A stretch of DNA of 64,000 nt from Xiphophorus maculatus (Eukaryota > Chordata > Actinopteri > Cyprinodontiformes > Poeciliidae), in contig NC_036451.1 of NCBI RefSeq assembly GCF_002775205.1, forward strand, positions 23,300,351-23,364,350, given 5' to 3'. How positions within the stretch are numbered: position 1 is the stretch's first letter; each line of letters begins with the position of its first letter. Below, piece by piece: positions 10,237 to 23,300 of the stretch. A program made the translations under genes and the position numbers. Below the pieces are notes generated by a model, which was not told where the DNA came from, ran no database searches, and was given only the letters and a program-made list of their open reading frames with translations.

Positions 10237-13200
10237 ATGACTGTCAGAAACATCGCCTCCATTTGTAATATGGTGAGTAAACCTCCGCGTTGTTATTGAT
10301 TGGTTTGCAGCAACAGTTTTGAACGGGGATGTTTGTGGCTGGGTTGCCTCCCACCTGCGCCCGGACCGGGACTCCTCACAGGAGGAAGCACGGGGTGTCC
10401 ACGGAGGTGCGTGGGGCTTCTTTAAACACCTTGTTGTTCACACAGGCCACGGACACCAGACCGGCGTGTTCCCACAGAGTGGGGTAATTTGTACGTCTGT
10501 CAGCTGTGGCTGACAGGAGAATGAAGCCGCTCCTGAGCCGCTGTCAGCTTCTCGGTCCTGGTTGCATAATGTGGAGCTGCAGCAGAGAGCAGGAGTCTGC
10601 ACTAATCTGTGTTTAACGTTGTGTTCATGGCTGGAGAAGAGTGGGGAAGAACACACTTAATGCCTGTGTTAATGCCACTGGCCCCTGCTTTATTTAGACG
10701 GGTCACTGATGTCAAAACCCGCCAGTATTAGTCTTCTCTGAGCTCTCTGCTTTTGTGCACTGTTATACTTTATCCCTGTACGACTGTGAGCATTGTGCTT
10801 GTTGTGTAGGATAATCCAGTGCAGGTTTGACTGATCCATGTATTGCGGGGTTTAATCTGTGGAGGCTTGGAGTACCAAAATTGCAGTAGAAATGTCCTTT
10901 ACATCTTCTTCTTGTTTTCTTTCTTTTTTTTTTAATCAGACCCAAACTTACACAGAAGACAAAAGAATGCCTGTAAATGTGGTTTAAAGAATGAATATTG
11001 TAACATTTGACACATCAAAAAGCCATGAGACACCCTTTGATCTAAATGCAGATGTGTATCTTTGCATTTCCAAAACCAGAGGTGTACAGTGGAAGTAATT
11101 CGGCCATTTGATTCATTTGTTTTGGAGCAAATGCATCTGAAACATGGAGGACACAGCTGGTATAAAACAACTGAAAACAAATGTTTATGTACAGTAAACT
11201 TATTTTGTCTTGATGTGCTATATTCAATGATACCAATCACTTCAGGGCAGCTTGGATTACCAAATAATGCCTGCTTCACAAACGCCACAATAATGAGAGA
11301 AAACCACTTGAGTTTTCAAATCACTTTCTACAATAATAATAATAAAAAAAATAATAATAATTTTCACAGTATTTGGTAGAACGGTCCTTTAAACTGTATG
11401 ATCTTGGTCAAGGGTTGTGGGTTTCCCTCCAAAAGCTTCTAACAGTAGTTTGAAGGAGTTCTGGTCCATTCCTCCTGACAGAACCAGTGTAACTGAGTCT
11501 AGTTTCTTGGCCGCCCTGCTCGTATACAAATACTTTTTCTTTTCTTTTTTTAACTGCCCACAGTTTTTCCACTGACGTCATTGTGGTGGTCTCTTCAAAA
11601 CGCTGATTTTTGTCGTCCTTAAAGACACTTTGTTGCTAATCTGGCAGCGTGCTTTGGGTCACTGACCCACTTCTACCCAAAGCTTTCATTTAGCGGTTGA
11701 TGTCTTGACGTGCTGCTTTTATATTTTTATGTTGTTTTTTGAACTAATGTCTTCATCCTCACTGAGTGGCATCCAGTTTTCATCCAGACCTTCTTCATTA
11801 CTGATTGTCCTACAAGCTCTCTGTATTGTACATGTAATTGATTTTCTTTTTTACAGCAAATGACCACCAGGGCAGGCTACTTAATGTCTGCTGTTTTTGT
11901 AATGCGTTAGTTATGTGGTTCAGAGATATATGACCGAATTTTTAAAAAGATATTTAGTTTGATGGGGTGTAGGAAATATGCTTATGTTTGATTGGCAGGA
12001 CTGATGGGATTAAGCATGTTCTTTATGTTGATCAATAAATCTTAATAGATGTTCAAGTGCTGGTCATTTTATACATTTTGCAGTTTTTAGTGACTAGTAC
12101 AGATGTTTTTGGGGTCCAAATTAGCGCCAGCTTTGTCAGGATGCTTAAGACTTTCATCAGTTCCTACCTTTTAAAATGTGAATCTTTCATACCTGCTTTA
12201 AAAAGCATTTTTTTATATTCTCCTCATGGTCTACTGTAAGGAAATACGGTTATATGACTCCATTAAATCAACAGGAGGTCACCCTGATGTTTTGGTTTGA
12301 TCAGGCATGATAATCTGTCATGTTTTCTGTGAGTAGATGGAACTGAAAAGGGATCTGTCCCAAAATAAATAGGCAAAGTTTTCCAATAATAATATGTAAT
12401 TGTACTCAATTGTACACTTCAACCAAAACTAAACTTGTAAAACTTTCATGTCCTTCGTTTACTGTCCGCTGTGACTGGTTGTCAGAAACAGTGTTCATGT
12501 TCTGCATGATAATTGAGGTCAAGAGTGGACCTGTCTCATTTTGGGCAGAACATCAATAAAAAATTTAAACTTTAGTGTTTTTTACTTTTTAGATCATTTT
12601 TGTGCTCATTGTGACCAATTGTAAAACTGAAAGCAGTAATCATTCTGGTCTAAAGTGTCAGAGTTTAATTCCACACAACAGAGCCTGGGTCAGTCTTTTC
12701 TCCGTCTCTCATAAATGCTCTGTATATATTAGCCGGGTTTTTAGGTAAAGTTAAAGTACGCGTTAGCAGACCTTCCTGTTATGATGGGTGCAGACAGTTT
12801 GCCGTCCTGCGTTCGTGTTCTGGAGGCGGATAAACGGACAATGGGGCATTCAGACTGAACTTTAACAGAAAGAAATGAAGGCCAATAAAAGCCAAAGACA
12901 TCCCCAAACTAAACTGTCCGCTGTGTTCTCTCAACAAAGCTGCGGTTCATTTGGAAAAGCTTTGAGCTCCTACAAAAGAAAAGGTTGTGACAGGAGATAA
13001 GTGCTCCGTCTCTGCAACCAGGAGCTAAATCCTCCTGACTTTTGACATGACTCTGCTTGTTTAGAGCGTATCTGTTTTCGGCGTTGAAAGACTGTGCTTT
13101 TCTGCCTTTATGATGGATCCTTTTTAGTTGTTACACTTTATTATCCTCTAGGAACGCACCGAGCCGCCTTTTTTCACTTCCGATACAGATACCTGATACA

Positions 13201-16200
13201 GCTTAGTATCGGCTGATGCCAATCTGATACAGAAAAACAGCCCTGAATTGACTTAACTTTTAAACATAGACATAAATGTGCTGAATTATAAATTTATTTG
13301 GTTGCTCTTTCCCAGTATAGCATACTTAAATACACCAATAGCTTCACAAGCTGGATCAAACATGTAAAAATAATACACCTTTAATCTGTTAAACCAGTGC
13401 AATTAGGAGCTTAACAACTAATGTAAAATAAAACTCAAAAGCAACAAGTTGACTACCTTGGTCAGACATATAAAAATAAACTGCAACAAACCTTCCTTGA
13501 AATTAGAAATTCTAGATATAATGTAAAATAAATAATAAAGCATATAATTAGACTGAATAGATTTGCCCTTTGGAGCTGACACATTGTCACACATACCTGA
13601 CCTAAGAAAAAAAATGTTCAATATCCGGACCAAAACAGATATTGGTATCGGATCGGTGCATCTGCAGTTTCCCCTGCATGTCCCCAGCCTGTCCCAATAA
13701 ATTTTGCTGGACGATAAATTGTTCCAGAAGTTATTGCAATAAACAATAATATTGTTGTTTTGAGACTATTTTTTAAAAATAAAATTATGGTAATGGCATA
13801 ATAACAATTCAAGAACGCATTCAGAAATGTGTTCTTTAGGTTCTAATGAACATTTAACACTGGAAGACATTTGAAATAAAAATAAATAAACAAAATAACA
13901 AATAAAATTAACTTTGAAGTCTGTGTAAACAAAATTGTCCTTCAAAATAAGGGCTAGTTGAGACCAAAACACCAAACTGAAGATTTTTATCATCCAGTTT
14001 TTGGTAGAAAGAGAGAGAAAAAGAAATAAACGATAAATCACGCCAATGTGGAAATTATTGGGTTTTAATTTATCATGCGATTCATTGACTTATTGAATAT
14101 TGTGACAGGCCTGACCAACACCACCGGCTCCTGTCCGGCTGTGTTGCTGGCTACTGTGCGCTGCGCCGCTTTCAGGAGTAAAGTAAAACTACAGACCGCA
14201 GTCCGAAGTAGAGAAAAGGGAAAAGAAGGGCACCTAAGGAAGGTTAAATTGGCTGCATTCAAGCCTGTGAAAACAATCCTAATGTTAACCTCTGCTGCAT
14301 TTGAGTGACCGTAACGTACGTACATTTTGAAGGCTGCCTCATTACAATATTTAATCAGCAGCATTGTGTAACCCGCTCTCGTGCAAACAACCCGTTGCCA
14401 CGGTTTTAAAAGTTCCTAGAGAAAACCCTGACTGCAGTCGACCAGCACGCTGTCACTTCAAGGCCTCCAGCCATGCTGGCGATCCTGACAGCATGTTTTT
14501 GCTCCCTCAGGGCACCAATGCCTCCGCTCTGGAGAAAGACATCGGCCCAGAGCAATTCCCGATCAACGAGCACTACTTCGGATTGGTCAACGTGAGTTTC
14601 ACTAAATCCTCTCATGCATTCACAGCACTCATTGCCAAATAATACCGGGGTCTTATTTCAAAACAAAACGGCGAAGGGGAGTGAGTCACGTCTGCTTTTG
14701 GACAGCTGGCGTTCAAGGTAACAGAGCTGTTTGTTAATCACGGGATGTCCTGCATCTTTAACGTCTGTAAACAAACACGTTTCCCGACACTTCCCACTAA
14801 ATACGGGACCTTGCAAATAATCACTCTCAGTGTTTTTCACATTGTGCCCCGTTACAGACACGAATTTCTGTGTTTTTTTATTTTTTTTATTGGAATTTAA
14901 GGTAATGGACCGACACAAAGTAGTGTATAATTATAAAGTAGAAGAAAGACGAAACATGATTTTCAAAATAAACTTCTATATTTCTCACTGATCAATCCCC
15001 AGTCAGTCACTTGTACTGTAACTCCAGCTGTGGAACCTTTTCACATCCAGAAATTTTCACCTGCTCTTCTTTCACCCCCAAAGCGAGTTCAGATGAACAG
15101 CAATTTCAGGGTATTTCTACTAATTCTTAATCGCATTCAGTTGTGGACTTTGACTGGGCCATTCTAACCACAGATGTGCTCCGATTGGAACCGTTCCTTT
15201 CTATCTTTAGCTGTGTGTTCAGGGTTGCTGGAAGGGGAACTTCTTAAGAAGTTTTCTTTCTGCTCCTTCCATCTTCCTGTCAACTCTAACTGCCAGCATG
15301 ATGCTGCCACCACCATGTTTAGAGTGGGACTGGTGTTTTTAAGGTGATATCAAGGATAGAAAGCTACATTTTCTCATCTGATCAGAGCATTTTTTTCTTC
15401 CCTGCTTTCTTTCTTTGCTTGTGTTCTTGTTTTTGTTTCTTTCTTGCTTGCTTTACTGCTTTCTATTTCTTGGTTTCTTTCTTTCCTTCTTCCTTGCTTT
15501 ATTTGTCTGTTTCTTTATTTGTTTCTTTCCTTTATATGTATATTTTTCTTCCCTTTTCTTTGTTGTTCTTTCCTTTCCTTTCTTTGTTTCTTTCTCTCTA
15601 TTTTTCTTCCCTTCTTTAAAAAAAATAGTCTAATTTCTTTATTTGCCGCTCCTTCATAAAGGCCAAGTGTGTCTTGTGAAGTTGTCTCGCTGTAGATGTC
15701 AATAAGTGGATCTGGACTTTACTTAGGAGTTTTTAGGCAGATGTGGCTAAATGCAAATGCATGCCACACTTTTTAGATGTTTAGATGATGAAAATAAAAC
15801 ATTCTGCTGTATTTTGTGTTGGTCCATCACATTAAATCTTATTAAAATACATTAAACTTTATATGAATACACGTGTTGCAGGCTAAGAGTACACCTGGAC
15901 GATGTCGTAGTTCTTGTTTTGACTCGGCTCCTCCGTCTCTCCCCAGTTCGGGAACACGTGCTACTGCAACTCGGTGCTGCAGGCCCTCTACTTCTGCCGG
16001 CCTTTCCGGGAGAACGTGCTTTCCTACAAAGCCCAGCAGAAGAAGAAGGAGAACCTGCTCACATGTCTGGCTGACCTTTTCCACTCCATCGCCACGCAGA
16101 AGAAGAAAGTGGGCGTCATCCCGCCCAAGAAGTTCATCTCCCGGCTACGAAAGGAGAACGGTGAGCGCGCCATGGCTGACTAAAACACACAAAGTCTTTC

Positions 16201-17800
16201 AATCGGATGAACGCTCCTCCGCTGTGTGGTTTGGATAGAGCCGGAGGTTTCCTGTTCTCTTAACGCAATACGTGGAGAGCTCAGGTTTGTGTTGTGTGTT
16301 TGCAGCCGTTTCAGCTCTAATGTAATCTGAATATTTAGGGTGAAGGGCATCTGCATGTTGGTGTTAAGGTCGTTTAGAGCGGGGCTGACAGAAAACCTGA
16401 TTGTTCTCTACTGTCCATATTCAGGAAGGCCTTTATGTATGAGTGAACAATGTGATCTCTGTCTGGGCCCAGCTTTGGTCAGCTGCCTCCTCTGTGGAGG
16501 GTTTTTTTTTTTTTCCCCTGCTCAGCTCGTCTCCTCCACTTCTCAATTTCACCTCTCACATTATGCATGAAAACAGGAGTGTGTACAGGTGCTGTATGTA
16601 TTATCAGCAGAGTCTGCTGACTCTGTTTACTTGGCCTACAGTTTCAGAAGTCAGAAACTGTTTTTTTTTTTATAGAGAGGTAGAGTAAGGAGTAGCAGTG
16701 CTAACGCTAATATTATTACATCTATAGGTGACTCACATTGTTTAACACTTTTCTTCCATGCTGTTGGAAAAAATCCTGTTTGGATTTATGATAAAGTAGC
16801 AAAGAGAAAAGGTTTTCATTTGTCTACATGTTTTCTTAAAATCATCATATCTCTATGTGCCTTGTTTCACATTAATGCTTCTGATTCTCTTGTCCATATT
16901 TACATTATTATGTTTTGCATTTAAATGCCCAGCTTTGCCAACATATAGCTAAAAAAATTTTAGAGCAACATTTTTAGCTCTAAAAATTTGGAGCTAAATA
17001 TTTTGGAATAATTAGCTCTAAAATCGACATTGGCCATTTTTCAACATTTTGATATCAGTCCAATTATTAAAACTGTCCTAATATGAACAACCAATATTTA
17101 CTTTTTTCTTGTTTTTACTTTGTTGCCACCTGTTTCTGGTCATTTTTCCCCCCTAAAAGTGTCACAATGATAATTGATATAAATATTGGATATATTTCAC
17201 TATCGGCCATAACAGCAATTTTAATATCGAATATTCATCAGTGCATTCCTAGAATAGTCCTTTTATTTTTCTATTCAGATAAATATCACATTGCCAAACA
17301 TACACACTGATCCCTTTTGGAATAAAACTGAAACCAAAATGGACCCAAAAACCAACCAGTTTCATCAGAGGCTTGCAGACTGTTCTTGCAGTATGAGGTC
17401 AAAATAAGGGAGGAAAAAAAATCTCCATTATAAGATCAAACTGCACACATTTTGACCCACTTGTTTCTGTCTGAAAGCGATCTTTGTTCCCTCCCCACCT
17501 TCGTCTCCCTGCAGATCTGTTCGACAACTACATGCAACAAGATGCACACGAATTCCTCAACTATCTGCTGAACACGGTGGCGGACATCCTGCAGGAGGAG
17601 AAGAAGCAGGAGAAGCAGAACGGGCGCCTGAAGAACAACGGCACGGCTGTCACCGCCGAGGCCGAGATGGAGAACAAAACGGAGCCCACATGGGTTCACG
17701 ACATCTTCCAAGGCACTCTGACCAATGAGACGCGGTGCTTAAACTGTGAAACAGTATGTAAGAGCAGAGCTTGTTTTATTTGTTTCTAATGCTGCACGGT

Positions 17801-17883
<83 letters not shown>

Positions 17884-20800
17884 CACCCTAAATTCGGAGG
17901 TGTGATCTATAGAGGCTTTGTTTACACAGTTCTGAGGGTGAGCAGAAGGCCAGGTTGCCCTGAGCAACCCCTGTAAACACCCAAGACTCTGCCCTGTGTT
18001 AAGGCAACACTTCCTCTGTGAAATACACATTTAGGAGGGGCAACATGGAAAGCACTTCTCCACGCATCCTTAAAAAGCCTTAAATTCATGTATCTAAAAT
18101 TAAGGTCTTAAAATGTCTTAGATACTTTAAAACAATGTAAGTTGGTCTTAACTACGTCTTGAATTTTGTTGAGGCATTATGATTTAATCTTGGATATTCT
18201 ATGTAGTTTTTCTTCCTTTGAGGGACTTCCCATCAGGCAACAGTTCAGTATTTTCATTGCGTTCTGTGACTCGAGGCGCTTCAGGCTGACGCTAACTAGC
18301 TGCTAATGTACTCTTGCTAGCTAGCTTGGTTTCTTTTGTCGATCATGGATAAGTGCAAATTTATCGCCAAGTTGGCTGGACGAGGGTCATCAAGTACCAG
18401 TCTTACCTATTTGAAAATGTTTTGAATTTACCAAAATCTATTGTATTTTATTTATATACATATTTTAAGTTTATTTGTTAGGGACAGACAGAAATCAACA
18501 TAGACAAACTGAACAAAACAACAGTCCCATATTTGCATGGGATATACAGGGTTTCCCCCAGAAAACTTGCTAAGCCCGGTGGTCGGGGCGCCGAGGCGGT
18601 CCACCGGTGATCCACCGTGTTTTTGTATTAAAAGATGTTAAGTAGACAGGAAAGGTAAATATATTACAGGGTAATTATATGTTACGGGAAGACATCGCCG
18701 GTGAAACGATATTTAAACCCACAACTAGTCTTAAAAACAACAAATCAAAACACACAATTAAAATGAATATTAATTATTTGCACTTTTGTTTAATCCAAAT
18801 TAAGTCAGTGGCTCCCATCAGGCCCCCCAGGGCTTCAGGGGCCCATAAATGCTAGTATTTTAACACAGACCACAGATACATAAATGTAGCAGTTTTTTAT
18901 TGAGATGATGAATGCTGCTAAATTTGATTTAATGGTTTCAGCATACATAAATCAAAATATTTAAATTGGTTAACATTTATATGTTAGATTTTAAAGAGCT
19001 GGCAAGTTTACTATGGTAAAAGTTCAAAGAACAATATTCATAGTTAAATTGTTTTGTTACCATAGCAACAATCTGATGCTGTGAGTTTGGTCTTTGAGTT
19101 TGACCTCTGTTTGTTCACAAATACAAGTTAGTAAACTGCAATTATAACTGATTATATTTTTAGGTTGACCAATTAAACTAGTCCCCCTCTCCCAGATTTC
19201 ACTAAATCTGACCCAGAAGATGCTAGAGGTGCTGATGTTATTAGCTACAAGAGGGGCCCCTAAGTCAAATTCTTCTGTTGCAATTCAAGTCTTAAATTTC
19301 ATTCATAGTGGTCTTAGAAAGTCTTAAATGGTGGGACCCTGTCCTCTCTGAGTCTATCAGGCAAAGATTCATTGGCATTTTATGGCTGTCTTGCAGGTCA
19401 GCAGCAAAGATGAGGACTTCCTGGATCTTTCTGTGGACGTGGAGCAGAACACATCAATAACACACTGTCTCAGGTAGGTTGGGTTTATCACACACTGAAT
19501 CCCAGCTGAAGAAGCAGCTTCAGCTCAGATTAACAGAGCCTCCGGTGGCATGCTGTCTCCTCCAGGGACTTCAGTAACACAGAGACTTTGTGCAGTGAAT
19601 ACAAATACTACTGTGAAACATGCTGCAGCAAGCAAGAAGCACAGAAACGGTCAGTGAAGTCCGCACTTTAAAGCATTCTCACTTCCGGAAGCATCTTTTT
19701 ACTCCATCACATAAAATCTTAACAAAATGCTTGGTGTGTGTGTGTGTGGTCTTAAACTGTATGTGTGAATACTTTTGCATAGCGCCGTACCTAAGATGTC
19801 TCTCTAAGTCTGCCTGTTACTCTGCAGGATGCGAGTGAAGAAGCTTCCTATGATCCTGGCGCTACACCTGAAGAGGTTCAAGTACATGGAGCAGCTGCAC
19901 CGCTACACCAAGCTCTCCTATCGGGTGGTTTTCCCTCTAGAGCTCCGCCTCTTCAACACATCTGGAGACGCAGTAAACCTGGACCGCATGTACGACCTGG
20001 TGGCAGTGGTGGTCCACTGCGGAAGGTGAGGTCCGCCCATCTGAAGGAGGCGTTTCCATTAAAAATGTTCGCAAAACTCTGTCGATATTCCGCTAATGTC
20101 AAAAAAAATCACAAGTTCGTAATTGCTGTGTTTCCATTAAATAAGAACCGCAATAAAAATCATGTGAATAAGTTTGTTCACGACATTAAAAACCAAGCGG
20201 CTCCATCATGCTCCTACCACTTCCCGTTGTCGTCTTCCTTTTTCTGCCAGGTTGTTGATCACATGACTGTGGTGCGAAAGAAGTGTTTCCACTGCACTTT
20301 TGCAGAATACACTAATTTCGATACAGACGGAAAACCACCTCATCCCTGCGAAAAGATTTTTTTTTTTTGAAAACCCCAGAATATTTTTTTTAATTGCCAT
20401 GTTTCTTTTATTTAAAATTACTTTTGGAATTCCAATTTGCATGTTTATATTGTCCATGGAAACGCAGTTATTGTGGAGAAGTTACTTGACTTTTAAAAAC
20501 AAAACGACAACTTGTAATTTTTGATAAATATCTACTTCAGGTAATTGACAGTACCTATCCTTCTGTCTGTTTTAGGTTTTAAATGAAAGAAAAACAATAT
20601 ATTTGCACAGGATGGACATGTTTCCTTTATGTTGGATGTTGAAATGTATTTAAAAAGTACATCGTTTCTAATTTAATGACAAAACAGATTAAAATGAAAA
20701 GGATCTAAAACAATATCACTAATGTTTTTCTTTCACATGGAGAAAAAAAATACACAGGTAAAACTAGCATTTTGTTATCAAATTTATATTTAAAACATTA

Positions 20801-21160
20801 GTTGATTTATAATTTTTTTAGAGCCACTTGTGGAGTTTCGGCAGCAGTTTCTGTAAAATTCAGTCCCGTTTTCTGTTTTCTTTTTTTCTGTGACCTCAGC
20901 GGCCCCAACAGAGGTCATTACATCACCATAGTGAAGAGCCACGGCTTCTGGCTTCTGTTCGATGACGACATAGTGGAGGTGCGTCGCTCCGCCCTCCCGC
21001 CTTTGTCCGTCCGTCCGGGCGCTCTCTGTTCTGATCACCTTCTCCCCGTGTCGTGCAGAAAATCGACGCCCAGGCCATCGAGGAGTTCTACGGACTTACC
21101 TCGGACATTTCCAAGAACTCCGAGTCGGGATACATCCTCTTCTACCAGTCGAGGGAGTGA
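10237..21160 (+). CDS. USP46: ubiquitin-specific protease 46 (USP46), 9 coding exons
   Basis: Exons: 10237-10272, 14511-14591, 15947-16160, 17515-17753, 19397-19473, 19566-19649, 19828-20025, 20900-20978, 21059-21160; all introns GT-AG, phases consistent, 369 aa (human 366). USP46 is a cysteine-protease deubiquitinase of the USP12/USP46 pair, activated by WDR48/UAF1 (and WDR20); known substrates include histones H2A/H2B, PHLPP1 and AMPA receptor subunits. Visible: Cys box FGNTCYCN with catalytic Cys44; zinc-ligand pairs Cys185/188 and Cys232/235; His box [13 protein letters not shown] with His316; Asp333 in DDDIVEKIDA. The start [12 protein letters not shown] and NEHYFGLVN identify USP46 rather than USP12. 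The variable loop after KQEKQNG (about residues 157-172) differs from mammals and accounts for the extra residues. Introns 2, 4 and 7 carry transposon remnants. The gene appears intact. Confidence 0.96.
13150..13662. mobile_element. MITE-like element, family R2 copy 2 (USP46 intron 1)
   Basis: The left end AGGAACGCACCGAGCCGCC and the right end GGTATCGGATCGGTGCATC form an imperfect inverted terminal repeat. Internal GATACAG and AGTATCGG motifs resemble the copies at 2783 and 21768. No coding capacity. Confidence 0.55.
13685..14113. mobile_element. hAT-type MITE (USP46 intron 1)
   Basis: The left end CAGCCTGTCCCAATAAATTT and the right end (read in reverse complement) CAGGCCTGTCACAATATTCA form terminal inverted repeats. 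The interior is AT-rich and contains GCAATAAACAATAATATTGT. CAGGC-type ends are typical of hAT elements. It directly abuts the R2 copy at 13150-13662. Confidence 0.6.
14885..15870 (-). mobile_element. degenerate Tc1-like element with a (TTTC)n expansion (USP46 intron 2)
   Basis: Inverted ends are recognisable: GGACCGACACAAAGTAGTG near 14905 and TTTTGTGTTGGTCCATCAC near 15815. Inside, on the minus strand, are the transposase landmarks ATGATGCTGCCACCACCATG (the HGGGSIM block, near 15299) and GACTTTGACTGGGCCATTCT (near 15148). A pyrimidine-rich, TTTC-dominated low-complexity tract at 15390-15615 has grown inside it and produces Phe/Leu/Ser-rich spurious reading frames. No functional transposase remains. 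Confidence 0.7.
17803..17881. repeat. (GT)n microsatellite in USP46 intron 4
   Basis: A run of about 79 bp of GT, interrupted once by TATG and ending in GCGCGCG, starting about 50 bp downstream of the exon 4 donor. Confidence 0.95.
18060..19345 (+). mobile_element. hAT-like element remnant with transposase N-terminus (family R3, copy 1; USP46 intron 4)
   Basis: The left end TCCTTAAAAAGCCTTAAATT and the right end AGTCTTAAATGGTGGGACCC are inverted CTTAA-rich termini. At about 18345 an ATG opens a frame reading [13 protein letters not shown], which resembles the MGKCKF start seen in fish hAT-family transposases. A matching segment occurs inverted at 37240-37400 in SPATA18. From about 18548 (AGGGTTTCCCCCAGAAAACT) a different repeat appears to be inserted inside it. 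Confidence 0.6.
20047..20365 (+). repeat. dispersed repeat family R1, copy 3 (USP46 intron 7)
   Basis: Best-preserved of the three R1 copies. It begins TTTCCATTAAAAATGTTCGC only about 20 bp after the exon 7 splice donor and runs through CTACCACTTCCCGTTGTCGT to CACTGCACTTTTGCAGAA. See the entry at 388-700. Confidence 0.7.
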
Positions 21161-21767
21161 CGCCGGTGCCGGGTCGGCGACTGAGAGAAGACTGAGTTGC
21201 TTTTTATTTACTTTTTTAGGATAAGAGACCCAGACGTTCCACATCCACTCCCTGCTCCTAACCACCTCTCTGACATGTGTGCCAATTCTCTGCTGGGTGT
21301 TTTTTTTTTTTTCTTTTTCGTTTCGTTTTTGTTTCATCTCTCCTTCTCCTTTAGTCTTTTAGTCACCTGCATCTGGACTGCACTTTACTAAGGAAAAGCA
21401 AAAACGCTCAGCACCGTGGCGTTGCTGCTGGGAGCCGCCTGCGGACGGAGAAACCTAGTAGCCTGGGGTTCTCCTGCAGGCGGTGGTCAGGAACTGAACC
21501 ATATCAGATTTAATTATGTAAGGTCCATCATGTGCCACCCAGTCATGTTTCCTCTCATTGGGGCTATTTCTGTTCCCTATTTTTCTGCTACTTTAAAGCG
21601 ACTGGATGAAGCTGGAGACAAACACTGTACGATCCGCAGAGAAATCTCAACCGGAAGCAATATCTGAGCGTTAATCCGAAGCCACCGAAGCTGTAAAATA
21701 TTAGCCAACGATCAGAACCTTCGACACTAACTGAGCCACAAACTCTAAACACTACACCTGCTTTTTA

Positions 21768-22095
21768 GAGACGCACCAATCAGGCGCTTCCGTGCCGATA
21801 CCGATCAGCTCTGATCCGCTGTTGACCAAATCCAATTTTGTGATACAAGACTTGGGAGATGTTTAAAAAAAAAAAAAAAAAGGAAAAAGTGGGCTGCAGA
21901 TTGACAGCAGTTTTGATTAACACAGAAAATGAGAGAACTGTAAAATTATCTCCATTTTATTAAGCTGAAAAACAGACATGAGAGTGGTTGGTTGGTGTGT
22001 TTTCGAAGCTAGAAAATGCATTTATTCAGAGATTAGAGCTGATTAACAGAGAGTTGCCTGATTCTAATCTCTGGCCAACTGATTGGTGCAACCCA
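21768..22095. mobile_element. MITE-like element, family R2 copy 3
   Basis: The left end GAGACGCACCAATCAGGCGC and the right end CCAACTGATTGGTGCAACCC form an imperfect inverted repeat. The interior contains GCCGATACCGATCAGC. It lies in the presumed USP46 3' UTR. Confidence 0.55.
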
Positions 22096-22664
22096 GATTA
22101 TTTTCCCGTCAAATGGATGCCTGGAATTGGCTGAATTTTTGTTTTTTTTTGTTTGAAAAGAAACCAACTATTTATTGAATTTATTATATTTATTATGTTG
22201 GGTTTTTTTTTTTTCATGCTGACTGATAAATGATGGTGTGTTGCCTAGGCTCCCTGTAATACCTAACATGAAGCTTGTGGATTAAAAAGACAAAGTCAGG
22301 AGACACATTCAACAACGGTATAACCTCTTGATGTGCATCGAAAAGTCAAACAAGTGCAATATGTTATGTTGGTAACAAATGTGGAGAAGATGGAGCATTT
22401 GCATCTTTTTTTTTTTTTTTTTTTTTTTTGGATCAGTAGCTGATTTGTTTATTCATTAATCATTTTCTGGTGCGGCGTGTCTGGTTGTACCGGATTACAG
22501 GGGATCTCAATAGTCTACGCTCCTCTTTTTTATATATATTTATATATGAAATGTAAAGCGATGACATATCCCGGACAAATTAACAGAAAAACAAATTTGT
22601 TCGGGATGAACATAGTGGACATGAAAAAGCAGCAACAACCTGGTTGCACAAATGTGATCACACC

Positions 22665-23075
22665 TTAAAGCTGCAGTATGTAACTTTTATTTAAAAAATT
22701 TAAAAATTGGGTTTTTTGGGGGTTTTTTTTACATATTTGTTAATTACAGTTAGTTTGGGAACACGGCTGAGCTTGCTATGAATGCTAAGGCTAGTTAGCA
22801 TGGCCATCATGACGGCAGACAAACAGTTTTCCTGTAACTGTAAAAAATATCTCCGACATTATCACATTTAGCAGCGTGTCTGCTGGTGTGATTGGCAGCA
22901 CTAAGACACTCCTCCTGCCTCTGATTGGTTGTTTCTGACGGGGAGTGTTGCATTCTGCATTGAGAGGAGGGGGATTTTTTTTCATAGATTATCTATCTCA
23001 TACTGACACTTTAAAAAAAAAAAGTTAACATTTTATTTATTTTTTAAAAATAAAAGTTACGTACTGCAGCTTTAA
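22665..23075. mobile_element. MITE with TTAAAGCTGCAGT termini
   Basis: The left end TTAAAGCTGCAGTATGTAAC and the right end GTTACGTACTGCAGCTTTAA are inverted repeats with one mismatch over 20 bp. The similarity extends through AT-rich arms (ACTTTTATTT and AAATAAAAGT). The outermost TTAA/TTA would fit a piggyBac (TTAA) or PIF/Harbinger (TWA) target site; I cannot decide which. No coding capacity. It lies in the presumed USP46 3' UTR. Confidence 0.8.
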
Positions 23076-23139
23076 CACCTATAACTTGATGATGCACCTT
23101 TTGATTGAATTCAGACGTTCAGCCTTCTTTGCCAGGAGT

Positions 23140-23300
23140 TTGTAGCATCCCTACATCCTGACTTGGCAATACTTTGAAGAAAAGTAACCCCGGAGTATGA
23201 TGCTGCCACCACCGTGTTTCACTCTGGACGTTGCATCCTGTGGCTGAAAGTTCACTGTTGTGTTCATATTTGGGAGGACAAAAAAAAAAGTGCAGTCATT
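23140..23300 (-). mobile_element. Tc1-like transposase fragment
   Basis: The minus strand reads NTTVNFQPQDATSRVKHGGG, then SIILRGYFSS, the conserved Tc1 '[16 protein letters not shown]' block, with GTATGATGCTGCCACCACCG visible on the plus strand near 23196. It is truncated on both sides. Confidence 0.8.

Noticed and set aside
15344-15659. Phe/Leu/Ser-rich open frames
   Set aside because: They come from a TTTC-rich low-complexity tract inside a Tc1 remnant within USP46 intron 2.
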